Origin: JAEUJM01 sp041918615
Lineage (GTDB): Bacteria > Actinomycetota > Acidimicrobiia > Acidimicrobiales > DATDAH01
Assembly: GCA_041918615.1 (NCBI GenBank)
Contig: JAYRVH010000010.1
Span: 1-64,000 of the forward strand
DNA length: 64,000 nt
Reading direction: 5' to 3'
Below, in pieces: positions 7,581-16,843 of this stretch (its first letter is position 1; the number at the start of each line of letters is the position of its first letter). Under the pieces are notes generated by a model. The model saw only the letters and a program-made list of their open reading frames with translations, ran no database searches and was not told where the DNA came from. The translations under genes and the position numbers were made by a program.

Positions 7581-8771
7581 TCATGTCAAGACCTCCGAGA
7601 GGGTGGAGAGGGCTTCGTCGATCTCGGCATCGGACACGAGCAGGGGTGGGGCGAACCGCAGCGCGGTCGGCGTCACCCCGTTGACCACCAGACCGGCGGC
7701 CAGGGCGTCGGCGGCCACCTGCCGGGCATCCCGACCGTCGAGCTCGGCGGCGAGGAGCAGCCCCAGGCCGCGCACGTGGGACACGGCGTCGAGGGTGCGT
7801 AGGCCCTCGGTGAGACGAGCGCCCGCCGCGACCGCCCGGGCGGGCACGTCCTCGGCCTCCATGACCGCGAGCACGGCACGAGCGGCGGAGGCGGCCAGCG
7901 GCTGGCCACCGTAGGTCGTGGCATGGTCGCCCGGCCTGAACGCAGCCGCCACCTCGGCACGCGCCCAACAGGCACCGATCGGCACACCGTTGCCGAGCGC
8001 CTTCGCCATCGTGACCACGTCGGGCACCACGTCGAAGTGCTGGTGGCCGAACCAGCGCCCGGTGCGACCGAGCCCGGCCTGCACCTCGTCGACCATGAAC
8101 AGCAGGCCCCGCTCGTCGCACAGCCGGCGGACCCCCTGGAAGTACTCGGCCGTGGCGGGGTTGACCCCGCCCTCACCCTGCACCGGTTCGAGCAGCACCG
8201 CCGCCACCGACGGGTCGATCGCCGCCTCGAGCGCCTCGAGGTCGTCCCAGGCCACATGACGGAAGCCCTCGGGCAACGGCTGGAAGGCCTCGTGCTTCTC
8301 GGGCTGTCCGGTGGCGTGCAGGGTGGCCAGGGTGCGGCCGTGGAACGATCCGTAGGCGCTCACCACGCCGAACTTGCCGTAGCCGCCCCACCTACGGGCC
8401 AGCTTGATGGCGGCCTCGTTGGCCTCGGCGCCGGAGTTCGCGAAGAACACCTGCCCGCCGCCGCCGAGCAACCGGTCGAGCGTGGCAGCCACCTCGGGGC
8501 CGGGCAACGTGCCGAAGAGGTTGGACACGTGCAGCAACGTGCGGGCCTGCTCACAGAGGGCGTCGGCGACCACGGGATGTGCATGCCCCAGCGACACGAC
8601 GGCCAGACCACCCAGGAAGTCGAGGTAGCGGCGGCCGTCGGCGTCCCAGAGCTCGGTGCCGCTTCCCCGCACGAACGTGACCGGTGCGGGCGGGTACGTG
8701 CCCATGAGCGCGGACTCAACCATCACCCACCGCCCGACACCGGCGCGCCGACCCGCAACGTCATTGCTCAC
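7581..8771 (-). CDS. argD: Acetylornithine aminotransferase
   Basis: PLP-dependent class III aminotransferase converting N-acetylglutamate semialdehyde and glutamate to N-acetylornithine and 2-oxoglutarate. Seen: 396 aa; GGLAVVSLGHAHP N-terminal block, NSGAEANEAAIKLAR (about 115-130) for the PLP phosphate, FMVDEVQAGLGRTG with the cofactor aspartate, and VVTMAKALGNGVPIGA with the Schiff-base lysine near residue 250. The GTG start at 8771 overlaps the argB stop by 11 bases. Could accept succinyl-diaminopimelate as a second substrate as in other bacteria; nothing here decides that. Confidence 0.95.
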   Translation of the reverse strand: MSNDVAGRRAGVGRWVMVESALMGTYPPAPVTFVRGSGTELWDADGRRYLDFLGGLAVVSLGHAHPVVADALCEQARTLLHVSNLFGTLPGPEVAATLDRLLGGGGQVFFANSGAEANEAAIKLARRWGGYGKFGVVSAYGSFHGRTLATLHATGQPEKHEAFQPLPEGFRHVAWDDLEALEAAIDPSVAAVLLEPVQGEGGVNPATAEYFQGVRRLCDERGLLFMVDEVQAGLGRTGRWFGHQHFDVVPDVVTMAKALGNGVPIGACWARAEVAAAFRPGDHATTYGGQPLAASAARAVLAVMEAEDVPARAVAAGARLTEGLRTLDAVSHVRGLGLLLAAELDGRDARQVAADALAAGLVVNGVTPTALRFAPPLLVSDAEIDEALSTLSEVLT

Positions 8772-9609
8772 CCACGATCATGGTGCCGACACCGGCATCG
8801 GTGAACAGCTCGAGGAGCAACACGTGCGGTTGGCGACCGTCGAGGATGTGGGCCGAGGTCACGCCGTTCCGCGTGGCGTGGATACAGGCGGCGATCTTGG
8901 GGATCATGCCACCCGTCAGGAGCCCGTCGTCGACCATCTGCTGCAGCTCGGTGGCCGAGATCCGGCCCACGAGCGTGGCCGGGTCGTCGGCGTCGCGCCG
9001 CAGGCCCTCGACGTCGGTGAGGTAGATCACCTTGCGGGCACCCAGGGCCTCGGCGATGGCACCGGCACCGGTGTCGGCGTTGATGTTGTAGGCCTGACCG
9101 GCCGGGTCGTGGCCGATGGTCGAGATCACCGGGATCAGGTCCTCCGCGAGGAGGCGTTCGACGATCGCGGGGTTGACCGCGGCGACATCGCCGACGAAGC
9201 CGAGGTCGGGGTGGCGGGCCGACGCCTGGATCAGGCTCGCGTCGCCGCCCGACAGCCCCACTGCCAGCGGGCCGTGGCGGTTGATGCCGGCGACGATCTC
9301 GCTGCTGATCTTGCCTTCGAGCACCATCCGAGCGATGTCGAGGGTCTCGGCGTCGGTCACCCGCAAGCCGTCACGGAACTCCGAGACCTTCCCCAACCGG
9401 GCCATGAGGTCGCCGATCTGGGGGCCGCCGCCGTGGACGACCACCGGCTTGAGGCCGACCGCGTGCAGGAGCACCACGTCCTCGGCGAACTGTTGGGCGA
9501 GGGTGTCGTCGACCATGGCGTTCCCGCCGTACTTCACGACGACGGTGGCTCCAGCGAGCTTCTGGATGTACGGGAGCGCCTCCACGAGAACCGCGGCGCG
9601 CGACGTCAT
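8761..9609 (-). CDS. argB: Acetylglutamate kinase
   Basis: Phosphorylates N-acetylglutamate; normally the arginine-feedback-controlled step when ArgJ recycles acetyl groups. Seen: 282 aa from the ATG at 9609 (MTSRAAVLVEALPYIQ), which overlaps the argJ stop as ATGA. Motifs KYGGNAM (phosphate loop), VHGGGPQIGDLMARLG (acetylglutamate binding) and NINADTGAGAIAEALGA (ATP site) are in order. The N-terminal helix ALPYIQKLAG before the first strand resembles that of arginine-sensitive hexameric enzymes, so feedback inhibition is likely (inference). Confidence 0.96.
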   Translation of the reverse strand: MTSRAAVLVEALPYIQKLAGATVVVKYGGNAMVDDTLAQQFAEDVVLLHAVGLKPVVVHGGGPQIGDLMARLGKVSEFRDGLRVTDAETLDIARMVLEGKISSEIVAGINRHGPLAVGLSGGDASLIQASARHPDLGFVGDVAAVNPAIVERLLAEDLIPVISTIGHDPAGQAYNINADTGAGAIAEALGARKVIYLTDVEGLRRDADDPATLVGRISATELQQMVDDGLLTGGMIPKIAACIHATRNGVTSAHILDGRQPHVLLLELFTDAGVGTMIVGEQ

Positions 9610-10772
9610 GAGGTTCCCCTGTTCTCGTCGACGTAGGCATGGGTGAGGTCGTTCGTCAGCACCGTGAAGCGCCCCGCGCCGAGACCGAGGTCGACTGCGA
9701 TGTCGAGGTCGCGCTCGGCCATGTGATCGGCCACTGCACCACGGTCGTGGTCGATCTCGACCCCGTGACGGGCCACCATCACCCCGCCATACGACACCGA
9801 CAGGCACTGCTGGTCGAAGTGGACGCCGGCACTGCCGGCTTCGCTCGCGATCCGGCCCCAGTAAGGGTCCTCGCCGTACCAGGAGCAGCTCACCAACGCG
9901 CTGTCGGCGATCCGCCGGGCGGCCTGCTCGGCCTGGGCGTCCGAGACCGCGCCCGTGACGTGCAGGCGCACCACCTTGGTGGCTCCTTCCGCGTCGCCCG
10001 CCATCTGCTCGGCCAGGTGCCCACACGCCGCCGCCACCGCGTCACGGAAGGCGACAGGGTCGGGCGCACTCGCGCGACCGCTGGCCAGCAGCAGGACGGT
10101 GTCGTTCGTGGACTGGCAGCCGTCGATGCTCAAGGCGTTGAACGAGTGGGCCACGCCACCGACCAGGGCGGCGCGCAGATCGTCGGCAGACACTGCGGCA
10201 TCGGTGGTCAACACGGCCAGCATCGTGGCCATCTTCGGCGACAGCATCGCCGCGCCCTTGGCCATGCCCCCCACGACGAAGCCGTCGCCCGCCACCACGG
10301 TCTCCTTGCGCACCGTGTCGGTCGTGAGGATGGCCTCGGCGGCGTCGGCTGCGCCGACCGTGGCGCGGGCCGCGACGAGGTCGGGGATCGCCGCCGCCAT
10401 CGCCTCGACCGGCAGCCGGTGGCCGATGAGCCCCGTCGAGCACATCAGCACGTGGTGCGGGGCGCAACCCAGTTCGGCCCCGACGATGCCGGTGAGCTCT
10501 TCGGCGTCGGCGTGACCCGCCTCGCCGGTGGCGGCGTTGGCGTTGCCGCTGTTCAGGAACACCGCCGCGGCGTGCCCCCCCGATGTGCGGAGGTGGGCCT
10601 GGCACAGTTGCACGGGCGCCGCCGTCATCTTGTTCGGGGTGAACACTCCGGCGGCCGACACCGGGGTGCCGTCCTCGGTGGCCACGAGGGCCAGGTCGAG
10701 CGCCTCGGCGTCGTCCTTCACGCCACCGTGGATACCGGCGGCCACGAACCCTGCTGCTGCAGTGACGCTCAT
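9606..10772 (-). CDS. argJ: Glutamate N-acetyltransferase / ornithine acetyltransferase
   Basis: Moves the acetyl group from N-acetylornithine to glutamate, making the pathway cyclic. Seen: 388 aa self-processing Ntn-type protein; the cleavage/nucleophile site is in KGAAMLSPKMATMLAV near residue 180, where the threonine of MATML becomes the N-terminus of the beta chain. Also NSGNANAATGEAG and the C-terminal ENRGTS ending. The ATG at 10772 is preceded by GGAGGAGG from the dispersed leader repeat. The stop overlaps argB. Whether it also uses acetyl-CoA cannot be read from the sequence. Confidence 0.96.
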   Translation of the reverse strand: MSVTAAAGFVAAGIHGGVKDDAEALDLALVATEDGTPVSAAGVFTPNKMTAAPVQLCQAHLRTSGGHAAAVFLNSGNANAATGEAGHADAEELTGIVGAELGCAPHHVLMCSTGLIGHRLPVEAMAAAIPDLVAARATVGAADAAEAILTTDTVRKETVVAGDGFVVGGMAKGAAMLSPKMATMLAVLTTDAAVSADDLRAALVGGVAHSFNALSIDGCQSTNDTVLLLASGRASAPDPVAFRDAVAAACGHLAEQMAGDAEGATKVVRLHVTGAVSDAQAEQAARRIADSALVSCSWYGEDPYWGRIASEAGSAGVHFDQQCLSVSYGGVMVARHGVEIDHDRGAVADHMAERDLDIAVDLGLGAGRFTVLTNDLTHAYVDENRGTS

Positions 10773-10857
10773 GTTGTTTGCGCCTCCTCCGTCGTCGCCC
10801 CTTCGGGACCCGGCACCGACCGTTGACGCTGCTCCGCTCCGCTCCGCAGCCTTTCGA
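10773..10857 (-). repeat. Single copy of the leader repeat upstream of argJ
   Basis: On the minus strand: GGCTGCGGAGCGGAGCGGAG, a variable spacer, then GTCCCGAAGGGGCGAC and GACGGAGGAGG serving argJ. The outer stem is less perfect than at argF, but the GC tract and the Shine-Dalgarno end are conserved. Confidence 0.8.
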
Positions 10858-10950
10858 TCATCTGGTGGGCTCCTTGGTCGCGTTCCGGAGTTGCGCGCGT
10901 TTCGGGCGCTCTGGCAGCCAAACCGCGCGCAAGTTGGAGGGGTTGGTCAT
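10858..10950 (-). CDS. Possible 30-residue basic peptide coupled to argC
   Basis: Seen: an ATG at 10950 overlaps the argC TGA as ATGA, the same coupling used by true genes in this operon, and opens 30 codons ending at 10858 just before the leader repeat of argJ. The peptide has five Arg and two Lys. Its coding region contains a strong imperfect hairpin (10891-10932). It resembles no family known to me. It could be a real small protein, an arginine-rich control peptide placed before argJ, or chance readthrough of an intergenic hairpin element. Confidence 0.35.
   Translation of the reverse strand: MTNPSNLRAVWLPERPKRAQLRNATKEPTR
10891..10932. repeat. Imperfect inverted repeat (hairpin) between argC and argJ
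   Basis: TTGCGCGCG-TTT on one arm and AAAC-CGCGCGCAA on the other pair with one bulged base around a loop of about 17 bases. No T tract follows on the minus strand, so it is not a classical terminator; it may be an mRNA stabiliser or processing site inside the operon. Confidence 0.6.
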
Positions 10951-11963
10951 GGGAAGATGCCGGCCGTGGTGAGACCGGCGGCCTCGGGGAGGCCGAGGGC
11001 GAGGTTGGCGCACTGTACGGCCTGGCCCGAGGCGCCCTTCACCAGGTTGTCTATGGCGCAGAGGGCCACCACCCAGCCGGTGCGCTCGTCGTAGCGACCG
11101 GTGAGGTGGGCGGCATTGGACCCGAGCGTGGCCTTGGTGGAGGGCGGGCGCTCGCTCACCACGACGAACGGCTCGTGGTCGTAGGCCTCGTGCATCGCGG
11201 CCAGGACCGCTCCGGTGGACGTGGGGCGGACGGGACGGGCGTAGCAGGTGGCCAGGATCCCGCGGTTCATCGGGGCGAGGTGGGGCGTGAACAGGACCTC
11301 CGTGCCCAGCACCATCTCCATCTCGGGGGTGTGTCGGTGGTCGAGCAGCCCGTAGGCGGTGAAGTCCTCGTCGACCGTGCAGAAGGTGGTGTTGGGCTTG
11401 GGCGGCCGGCCCGCGCCGGACACACCGCTGGCGGCGTCCACGACGATGCCCGTGGGCCCGACCAGCCCCTGACGGACCAGGGGCGCGAGGGCCAGGTTGG
11501 CGGCGGTCGGATAGCAGCCGGGGACCGCGATCGCCGACGCGCCGGCCAGTTCGCCACGGAACAGCTCGGGCAGGCCGTAGACGAAGCGCGCGAGCAGTTC
11601 GGGGGCGGTGTGCTCGTCGCCGTACCACCGCGGGTACATCGCGGGGTCCTTCAGCCGGAAGTCCGCCGCCAGGTCGACCACGTGGGGCACCCGGCCCAGA
11701 AGCCCGGGAACGATGGCCTGCGAGGCGCCGTGGGGCAGCCCCATGAACACCAGGTCGAGCCCCTCGATCCGGGCGGGGTCGTAGGGAGCGAAGGTCAGGC
11801 CGGGGTAGGCCGCCGCCAGGCTCGGGTACAGGTCGGCCACGGCGGTTCCGGCCTGGCTGTCACCGGTGGCCAGCTCGACCTCCAGATCGGGATGGCCGGC
11901 GCAGAGGCGCAGGAGCTCGGCACCGGTGTATCCCGAGGCTCCGACGATGCCGACCCTGACCAT
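10947..11963 (-). CDS. argC: N-acetyl-gamma-glutamyl-phosphate reductase
   Basis: NADPH-dependent reduction of acetylglutamyl phosphate to the semialdehyde. Seen: 338 aa; Rossmann start VRVGIVGASGYTGAELLRL, the active-site VPGCYPTAANLALAP with the catalytic cysteine near residue 150, and TFCTVDEDFTAYGLLDHRHTPE, followed by HLAPMNRGI. First gene of the arg operon. There is no Shine-Dalgarno before the ATG at 11963; instead the -10 hexamer ends six bases upstream, so the mRNA is predicted to be leaderless. Confidence 0.96.
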   Translation of the reverse strand: MVRVGIVGASGYTGAELLRLCAGHPDLEVELATGDSQAGTAVADLYPSLAAAYPGLTFAPYDPARIEGLDLVFMGLPHGASQAIVPGLLGRVPHVVDLAADFRLKDPAMYPRWYGDEHTAPELLARFVYGLPELFRGELAGASAIAVPGCYPTAANLALAPLVRQGLVGPTGIVVDAASGVSGAGRPPKPNTTFCTVDEDFTAYGLLDHRHTPEMEMVLGTEVLFTPHLAPMNRGILATCYARPVRPTSTGAVLAAMHEAYDHEPFVVVSERPPSTKATLGSNAAHLTGRYDERTGWVVALCAIDNLVKGASGQAVQCANLALGLPEAAGLTTAGIFP

Positions 11964-11998
11964 CGCAAGAGCATACAGATACCCGTATTACTATGCAA
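11964..11998 (-). promoter_or_regulatory. arg operon promoter with ARG-box-like palindrome
   Basis: Minus strand: -35 TTGCAT (11993-11998), 17-base spacer, -10 TATGCT (11970-11975), then six bases to the argC ATG, predicting transcription start at or next to the A of ATG. A symmetric element GCATA-N3-ATAC-GG-GTAT-N3-TATGC (11971-11996) is centred between the two hexamers. Known: ArgR binds AT-rich palindromes (ARG boxes) at arg promoters. Both the operator identity and the leaderless start are inferences from this geometry. Confidence 0.75.
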
Positions 11999-12003
11999 GA
12001 CCA

Positions 12004-12058
12004 CCCGTTCTGGCGTCAGCACCCGTCGCTGAGCGACGCTCGATGACGCCAGAACGGG
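12004..12058 (-). terminator. Hairpin after pheT, likely terminator
   Basis: A 15-base perfect inverted repeat, CCCGTTCTGGCGTCA (12004-12018) with its complement (12044-12058), loop of 25 bases that itself contains GTCGCTGAGCGAC. It lies 13 bases beyond the pheT stop and just before the arg promoter. No U-run follows, so if it terminates it is of the U-less type frequent in high-GC Actinobacteria. Confidence 0.6.
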
Positions 12059-12070
12059 GTGGGAGGTGGG

Positions 12071-14428
12071 TCAGCGAAGCTTGGCGCCGTGGGCGGACTC
12101 GACCGCGTCGATGAGCCGGGTGCGGGCTTCGCCCACCTCGGGGTCGGTGAGCGTGCGATCGGTTGCCTGGAAGCGCAATGCATACGCCAGGCTGCGGCAC
12201 CCCTCGGTGACGGCGTCGCCCCGGAAGACGTCGAAGAGGCGGACCTCGGACAGCAGGTCGCCTCCCGCCGAACGCAGGGTCGCCTCCACGTCGCCCGCCG
12301 GGACCGAGTCGTCCACCTCGAAGGCGAGGTCGATGTCGCTGGACGGGTAGCGACTCACCTGGCGGTAGGGGCGGTCGCCGTGGGGTAGCGCCAGCAGGTG
12401 GTCGAGATCGAGCTCGAGCCACGCCACCCGGTCGGCGAGGTCGTAGGCCGCAGCCACACCGGGGTCGATCTCGCCGACCAGGCCCACGCCCTCTCCCTCG
12501 ACGACCACCCGTGCGGTCCGGGTGGGGTGCAGTCCGGGAGCGTCGCACGCCTCGAGCGCCGTCGCCGAGAAGCCGAGGGCCTCGGCGAGCAACCGCCACA
12601 CCTCGACCGCGGCCGGCGCCTCGGCGCCACTCAGCACCACGGCCAGCATCTCCCGCTCGTCGGGAAGCTGCTGGCCTTCGGGGGGCACGCCGAACGCGTG
12701 GCCGATCTCGAACAGCGCCACACCCCGGTTGCGGTGGCGCACGTTGTAGGCCAGCGCCCCGAGGAGTCCCGGGCGCAGCGACGGCCGGAGCACCGACTCC
12801 TCGGTGGCCAGCGGGTTGGTCACCGCGACGTGAGGGCCGGACAGACCGGAGCGTTCGAGGTCTTCGGGCGCCAGGAAGGGCAGCGGGAGCGCCTCGTCGA
12901 TGCCGAGGCCGGCGAGCGTGGCCCGCACGTGGCGGCGCTCGCGCTGGCGCTCGGTGAGCCCGCCGGTGTGCACACCGGGCGGTCGATGCCGCTCGATGGC
13001 GGCGTACGAGTGGTGGCGGGCCACCTCCTCGATCACGTCGATCTCGGTGGCCACGTCGGGCCGGAACCCCGGCGAGATGACGGTCTGGGCATCCGGCGAC
13101 GCGGTCGCCTCGACCTCGAAGCCGATGGGCGTGAGGTATCCGGTGATCGCTTCGGTGGTCAGGTCTGTGCCCAGGATGGCGTTGACCCGCGGCGTGCGCA
13201 CCGTGATCGGCGAGATCGGCGGCAGGTCGCCCCGCTCGTCGATGAGCCCCGGCGCGACCGTGGCGCCGGCCGCCGCCGCCAACTCGCAGAAGCGGTCGAG
13301 GGCGAGGTCGATGCCGAAGGGGTCGATCCCCCGCTCGTAGCGCATCGAGGCCTCCGAACGCAGCCGCAGCCGCTTGGACGACCGGGCGATCCGCATCTGG
13401 GGCCACCAGGCCATCTCGAGCAGCACCGAGGTGGTGGAGGCCGAGATCTCGGTGGACGCGCCGCCCATCACGCCGGCGGCGCCGATCGGGACATCGTCGC
13501 CGTCACAGATGAGCGTGTCCTCGGCCAGGAACGAGCGTTCCACATCGTCGAGGGTGACCAGGCGCTCGCCGTCGCGAGCCGCTCGCACCCGCAGGGTGCC
13601 GCCCGCGACGAGGTCGAGGTCGTAGGTGTGGTTGGGGTGGCCGAGCTCGAGCATGACGTAGTTGGAGATGTCGACGATGCTGTTGATGGGCCGCATGCCG
13701 AGGGCGGTGAGGCGGTTGGCGAGCCACTGGGGTGACGAGCCGACCGTGATGTCCCGCAACACCCGGGCGCCGAAGCGGCCGCACCGGTCGGCATCGACGA
13801 TCTCGACCCCGGCGAGGCCCGCTGCCGGGCTGCCGGTCTCGGTGACCCGGGGTGCCGGCAGGGTGAACGGGACGCCCAGGCGGGCCGCCAGGTCGCGGGC
13901 GACCCCGGCCACCGACATCGCGTCGGGCCGGTTGGGGTTGATCTCGAGGTCGTAGAGCACGTCGGCCGTGATGCCCAGGGCATCGACGAGGGGTGCGCCC
14001 GGGACGAGCCCCGCCCCGAGGATGAGGATGCCGGCGGCATCGGCCCCGAGGCCGATCTCGGTGGCCGAGCACAGCATGCCGTTCGACCACTCGCCGCGAA
14101 GCTTCCGCCGGGCGATCTCCATGCCGCTCGGCATCACCGTGCCGAGCGTGGCCAGCGGCACCAGATCGCCGACGGCCATGTTGAACGCCCCGCAGCAGAT
14201 CTGGAGCGGCTCACCGTCGCCCGCGTCGACATCGACGATCTGGATCTTGTCGGCGTCGGGATGAGCGCGCAGGTCGAGCACCCGGGCGACCACGATGCCG
14301 TCGAGGCCCTCACCGGTGCGCTCTATGGACTCGACAGCCATGCCGAGGTCGCTCATGGTGTCGCCGAGCGCCACCGGGTCGCCCTCGAGGGGAGCGAACT
14401 CACGAAGCCAGGAGAGGAGAACCTTCAC
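12071..14428 (-). CDS. pheT: Phenylalanyl-tRNA synthetase beta subunit
   Basis: Beta chain of the alpha2-beta2 synthetase that charges tRNA-Phe; carries tRNA-binding and editing domains. Seen: 785 aa; N-terminal EMAP/tRNA-binding fold with EWSNGMLCSATEIGLG (about 108-125), B3/B4 editing region, B5 domain, catalytic-like fold with RYERGIDP near residue 360, and the C-terminal anticodon-binding FDX-ACB domain (YPSSDIDLAFEV ... RFQATDRTLTDPEV). GTG start at 14428 with GAGGAG five bases upstream. Directly downstream of pheS. Confidence 0.97.
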   Translation of the reverse strand: MKVLLSWLREFAPLEGDPVALGDTMSDLGMAVESIERTGEGLDGIVVARVLDLRAHPDADKIQIVDVDAGDGEPLQICCGAFNMAVGDLVPLATLGTVMPSGMEIARRKLRGEWSNGMLCSATEIGLGADAAGILILGAGLVPGAPLVDALGITADVLYDLEINPNRPDAMSVAGVARDLAARLGVPFTLPAPRVTETGSPAAGLAGVEIVDADRCGRFGARVLRDITVGSSPQWLANRLTALGMRPINSIVDISNYVMLELGHPNHTYDLDLVAGGTLRVRAARDGERLVTLDDVERSFLAEDTLICDGDDVPIGAAGVMGGASTEISASTTSVLLEMAWWPQMRIARSSKRLRLRSEASMRYERGIDPFGIDLALDRFCELAAAAGATVAPGLIDERGDLPPISPITVRTPRVNAILGTDLTTEAITGYLTPIGFEVEATASPDAQTVISPGFRPDVATEIDVIEEVARHHSYAAIERHRPPGVHTGGLTERQRERRHVRATLAGLGIDEALPLPFLAPEDLERSGLSGPHVAVTNPLATEESVLRPSLRPGLLGALAYNVRHRNRGVALFEIGHAFGVPPEGQQLPDEREMLAVVLSGAEAPAAVEVWRLLAEALGFSATALEACDAPGLHPTRTARVVVEGEGVGLVGEIDPGVAAAYDLADRVAWLELDLDHLLALPHGDRPYRQVSRYPSSDIDLAFEVDDSVPAGDVEATLRSAGGDLLSEVRLFDVFRGDAVTEGCRSLAYALRFQATDRTLTDPEVGEARTRLIDAVESAHGAKLR

Positions 14429-14537
14429 ATCGGCTCCTCGTACCTCGGAGCGCCTTCGGCATCCGGTTCGCCCGCGGCGCTGCTCCGCTCCGCTCCGCCG
14501 CCGGACATCAGCTGCTCGCCTCTCGCTCGCTGCTCCA
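14429..14537 (-). repeat. Degenerate leader repeat between pheS and pheT
   Basis: The pheS-pheT gap holds GGCGGCGGAGCGGAGCGGAG followed by a variable spacer, GATGCCGAAGGCGCTCCGAG and the pheT ribosome-binding site. It keeps the GC tract and the overall order of the arg-operon repeats but the hairpin half has diverged. Confidence 0.6.
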
Positions 14538-15572
<1,035 letters not shown>

Positions 15573-15701
15573 CGACACGGGCTCGACGGCCTCCTGGGCG
15601 TGCGGGACGCACCGACGATACTGAGCCTCGGTCGCCGCACGGTCATCGGCGGCCACGGTGGGGGTGGCTCCAGCCCGTCGCCGGGGATTTGGGTGGCCGA
15701 G

Positions 15702-16748
15702 CTACGCAGTCGCCTGCAGCTCGCGGGACCGGGCCCGCTGTCGCAGGTGAACGAACGGGTACGCGCTCTGGCGGGCCCACGTTCGCAGCAGCGCGGCCGG
15801 CCGGCGGCTGTTCTCCAACGGGAAGGCCTCGTCGTGGATGCCTGTGGTCGGATACTCGTCGTCGTCGACGAACCGGGTGCCGAACAGGTAGTCCCACCCG
15901 GCCAGGATGACACCGAAGTTGGTGTCGATGTGCTGGGGTGCCGCCGAGTGGTGCACACGGTGGGCCTGAGGCGATACGAGCAAGTAGCGGGCGGGTCCGA
16001 GGTTGGTGCGGATGTTGGCGTGGATGAAGGCGCCCACGTAGATGGAGAGGAACGTGAGGGCCGAGGCGGCCTGGGTGTCCAGTCCGAGGACGCGGGCCAC
16101 CGCGAAGACCATCGTGGCCGTCAGGAGCGTCTCGACCAGGTGCTGCCGGCTGTCCGAGAGCACGTTCATCTCCCGCTGCGAGTGGTGCACTGCGTGGAAG
16201 GTCCACAGCACCGGGACCTTGTGGTGCAGGTAGTGACTGACCCAGCCGATGAAGTCGGTGACCACCAGCGCGAACAAGGGGAGCCCCCACGAGCCCAATA
16301 CGGACTGCAGGCCGAGGCTCCATCCACCGGACAGCGCCGTGTAGGCCCGGTCGAGCAGGGCGAGGTACGCCGTCACGACCGTCACCGCCAGCGCCGTGCC
16401 CGCGAGGAACCAGACCAGGTCCTGGCCGAGTCCCACGGAGAGCGCAGGCAGCTCCGGTCGCGCTGGGAACCGCCACTCGAGCAGCACCAACCCGACGAGA
16501 AAGGCCCAGTAGAACGGATTGGTCACCACCCCCCACCACTCCCGGCCGGCGGCGGTCGCCGCACCCCCGAGGCCGGACGCCCCCTCACCGAGCACCTCGA
16601 CGCCGAGGCCGCGCGTGACGACGACGGTCGCGGCCATGGCCACCGCGAACGCCGTTGCCCCGACGAGCGTGAGTCGCGGGCGCGAGTGGGCCTCGTCGAG
16701 GGCGGGCGGGCGGTCAGCGATGCCGATGGCAGAGGGTCTGGATTCCAT
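15702..16748 (-). CDS. Sterol desaturase / fatty acid hydroxylase family membrane protein
   Basis: Di-iron membrane oxygenase fold. Seen: 348 aa from the ATG at 16748; upstream open frame is His/Ser-rich and not family-like. Four or more membrane segments (residues about 27-50, 73-92, 110-140, 200-230). The histidine box pattern is HYLHHKVP, HAVHHSQ and HRVHHSA, the HxxHH/HxxHH signature of the FA_hydroxylase family. The substrate is unknown: a carotenoid, sterol, sphingolipid or alkylglycerol cannot be chosen from sequence. It stands alone between pheS and a SpoU methyltransferase and has its own upstream direct-repeat array (16771-16808), suggesting regulation separate from its neighbours. 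Confidence 0.85.
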   Translation of the reverse strand: MESRPSAIGIADRPPALDEAHSRPRLTLVGATAFAVAMAATVVVTRGLGVEVLGEGASGLGGAATAAGREWWGVVTNPFYWAFLVGLVLLEWRFPARPELPALSVGLGQDLVWFLAGTALAVTVVTAYLALLDRAYTALSGGWSLGLQSVLGSWGLPLFALVVTDFIGWVSHYLHHKVPVLWTFHAVHHSQREMNVLSDSRQHLVETLLTATMVFAVARVLGLDTQAASALTFLSIYVGAFIHANIRTNLGPARYLLVSPQAHRVHHSAAPQHIDTNFGVILAGWDYLFGTRFVDDDEYPTTGIHDEAFPLENSRRPAALLRTWARQSAYPFVHLRQRARSRELQATA

Positions 16749-16770
16749 GGGGTGATGGTGTGATCCCCGC

Positions 16771-16808
16771 CTGAGAGAGGGCTGAGCACCAGATGAGGAT
16801 TCACTGAG
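16771..16808 (-). promoter_or_regulatory. Four CTCA(G) direct repeats with 11-bp period upstream of the hydroxylase gene
   Basis: On the plus strand CTGAG occurs at 16771, 16782 and 16804 and ATGAG at 16793, an exact 11-base phase; on the minus strand this reads CTCAG-N6-CTCAT-N6-CTCAG-N6-CTCAG ending 22 bases before the ATG. Known: response regulators of the OmpR/PhoB class bind head-to-tail 11-bp repeats. Inference: binding array of such a regulator. Confidence 0.6.
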
Positions 16809-16843
16809 GTTCTGTCCAGGCCTTCCGCCCTGACCCTTCTGCG

